Assembly: GCF_050908995.1 (NCBI RefSeq)
Contig: NC_135122.1
Coordinates: 12,130,501 to 12,194,500, forward strand
DNA length: 64,000 bases
Origin: Andrena cerasifolii
Lineage: Eukaryota; Arthropoda; Insecta; Hymenoptera; Andrenidae
Direction of reading: 5' to 3'
The notes under the pieces are model-generated. The model saw nothing but the letters and a program-made list of their open reading frames with translations. It had not been told where the DNA came from and searched no databases. Below are positions 63,535-64,000 of the stretch, piece by piece (within the stretch, counting starts at the first letter, position 1; the number at the start of each line of letters is the position of its first letter). The translations under genes were made by a program, and so were the position numbers.

Positions 63535-64000
63535 CACTAACCGCCCAGTATAAATTATTATTAACTATAATCGATAGAACTCGAGATATCAAGCAATTTG
63601 TAACATTTGGCCTTGGATTTGCAAATGATTTTCTGCGCCGACTGAATTCTCTTTTATTCTCAATGTTTAATCGTTCGATACATTAATGTTAATGCTTATA
63701 CATATCACGTAGTATTATTTATAATGTATAAATACGTTTTAGTTGAACTTAGTGTAAGTGAATAGTTGCAGGAATATTTGGAGAAATATGAGTGAGATAC
63801 TTGTTTCTCCCCCTTAGTTATTAACATCGGCGAAGTATAGGCTAAAACGATAGACCTATCACCTTATGGGAATTCGCGTTCACATCACTAACACGTAGAG
63901 GCACGGTACTCTATGAAACACTTTTTGGCAGGCACAGGCACTGACTCTACAATCGCAAATCATTTTCTGTTTTTAAACATCCTTCAGTTTCTGAAAAAGT
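63535..64000. other. AT-rich right end with third copy of the dispersed repeat
   Basis: No gene is visible. The exact 21-bp word shared with 60,850-60,870 lies at 63,849-63,869. On the minus strand this region would be the promoter of the hypothetical gene starting at 63,531. Confidence 0.5.

Overview
The window looks like eukaryotic nuclear DNA, most likely from an insect and plausibly a bee, wasp or ant. This is inferred from style, not from a gene hit: CpG is abundant and not depleted, base composition is nearly balanced over most of the length, simple repeats are short, and small non-autonomous DNA transposons are scattered through otherwise unique sequence. There are no prokaryotic signals (no operons, no long tightly packed reading frames). 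I found no gene that I can name. The many open frames of 60 to 220 codons occur on both strands, overlap each other and show no recognisable domain, as expected by chance at this composition. The window is best read as a gene desert or the inside of very large introns.

Layout. Bases 1 to about 14,100 hold no recognisable gene, only small hairpins, purine-rich tracts and a few isolated promoter-like or splice-like motifs. An AT-rich block (14,165-14,880) and an inverted-repeat relic (16,337-16,545) look like old transposon insertions. From about 18.0 to 20.3 kb there are two strongly decayed tandem arrays (period about 160 bp, then about 31 bp). From 20.4 to 33.7 kb I see no gene. A TTAA-flanked miniature element sits at 33,732-33,993, a long fold-back element at 41,941-42,138, a piggyBac-like miniature element with TTAA duplication at 48,991-49,305, and a 295-bp element with 37-bp terminal inverted repeats at 58,521-58,815.

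Two places deserve gene-finding attention. On the minus strand, 45,050-44,671 is a candidate exon between a strong pyrimidine-tract acceptor and a consensus donor; it contains a well-placed start codon eight codons before the donor. Near the right end, also on the minus strand, a two-exon model (63,531-63,052 and 61,596-61,291) has a predicted signal peptide, phase-matched splice sites and two AATAAA signals after the stop, but no recognised family. Both are hypotheses.

The last 3.5 kb is more AT-rich and repeat-dense: an 85-bp duplicated motif with a third copy 3 kb away, paired hairpins, a 40-bp minisatellite of about 10 units and a 66-bp repeat. The minisatellite and hairpins would fall in the intron of the model, and the 66-bp repeat in its first exon.
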